A stretch of 5,144 bases of DNA, taken from positions 1 through 5,144 of the forward strand of contig JASEHY010000115.1 in NCBI GenBank assembly GCA_030018555.1, in the 5' to 3' direction. The notes under the pieces are model-generated. The model was not told where the DNA came from, searched no databases, and was given only the letters and a program-made list of their open reading frames with translations. A program made the position numbers and the translations under genes. This DNA is from Planctomycetota bacterium (GTDB taxonomy: Bacteria; Planctomycetota; MHYJ01; JACQXL01). Below are positions 5,095-5,144 of the stretch, one piece after another. Numbering within the stretch: the stretch's first letter is position 1; each line of letters starts with the position of its first letter.

Positions 5095-5144
5095 TGCAAA
5101 TAAAAATCTACTACGATGATACTGATGCCGGTGGTGTGGTTTAT
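5094..5144 (+). CDS. ybgC: YbgC-like acyl-CoA thioesterase (hotdog/4HBT family), 3' part outside window
   Basis: Seventeen codons are visible, reading MQIKIYYDDTDAGGVVY. This is the family's N-terminal strand and active-site motif (typically YYEDTDAGGVVYHANY), whose second Asp, in DTDAGG, is the catalytic acid. In known members the enzyme hydrolyses acyl-CoA or acyl-ACP thioesters in the cytosol and is often encoded beside tol-pal genes; no such neighbours can be seen here. ATG 5094 is chosen because known members start just before this strand and no in-frame coding precedes it. The start codon directly abuts the IS: only TACT separates the CAGG of the inverted repeat from ATG, so the native leader is gone and the AGG is a poorly spaced, IS-derived ribosome site. 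Family assignment rests on a short but distinctive motif; the exact symbol is less certain. Confidence 0.85.
   Translation, partial: MQIKIYYDDTDAGGVVY

Noticed and set aside
4898..5119. Plus-strand 73-codon frame across the IS right end into ybgC
   Set aside because: It is out of frame with the ybgC codons and ends in a TGA inside them; it is antisense to the transposase N-terminus and its promoter.

Overview
The window looks like chromosomal DNA from a bacterium with a moderately AT-rich genome (about 40 % GC by eye). It carries ordinary housekeeping genes, one eukaryotic-like Ser/Thr kinase, two structured repeat cassettes and one apparently intact insertion sequence. DapB points to the diaminopimelate/lysine branch. 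The YbgC-type thioesterase points, weakly, to a diderm cell with a Tol-Pal type envelope. The HRDVSPEN/GKLSFMAPE kinase style, palindromic repeats and IS1380-type element would fit an uncultured candidate phylum (Omnitrophota-like or related), but the taxon is a guess and nothing in the window fixes it.

Layout, left to right. (1) 1-1031, plus strand: mnmA without its first ~20 codons, the tRNA 2-thiouridylase. (2) 1032-1193: convergent spacer with a 71-bp nested palindrome (1055-1125); nothing recognised in 1126-1193. (3) 1194-2384, minus: a soluble Hanks-type Ser/Thr kinase with an unusual basic insert in its N-lobe. (4) 2385-2600: a spacer dominated by a GC-rich (~72 %) train of hairpins. 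(5) 2601-3356, minus: dapB, complete. (6) 3357-3542: the original divergent promoter region between dapB and a plus-strand ybgC-like gene. (7) 3543-5089: a 1547-bp IS1380-family element with matching terminal inverted repeats and a full-length DDE transposase on the minus strand. (8) 5094-5144, plus: the first 17 codons of the ybgC-like thioesterase gene, cut by the window end.

The main story is the insertion. The IS landed in the dapB/ybgC intergenic region so that the A of the ybgC start codon is the last base of the probable target duplication. The dapB promoter candidate stays on the dapB side and should be untouched. The ybgC promoter candidate is stranded 1.5 kb away behind an opposing transposase gene. 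Expression of ybgC must now come from the IS end, or is lost. I found no CRISPR array, tRNA, rRNA or clearly novel multi-gene system. The less familiar items are the two structured repeats and the kinase insert.
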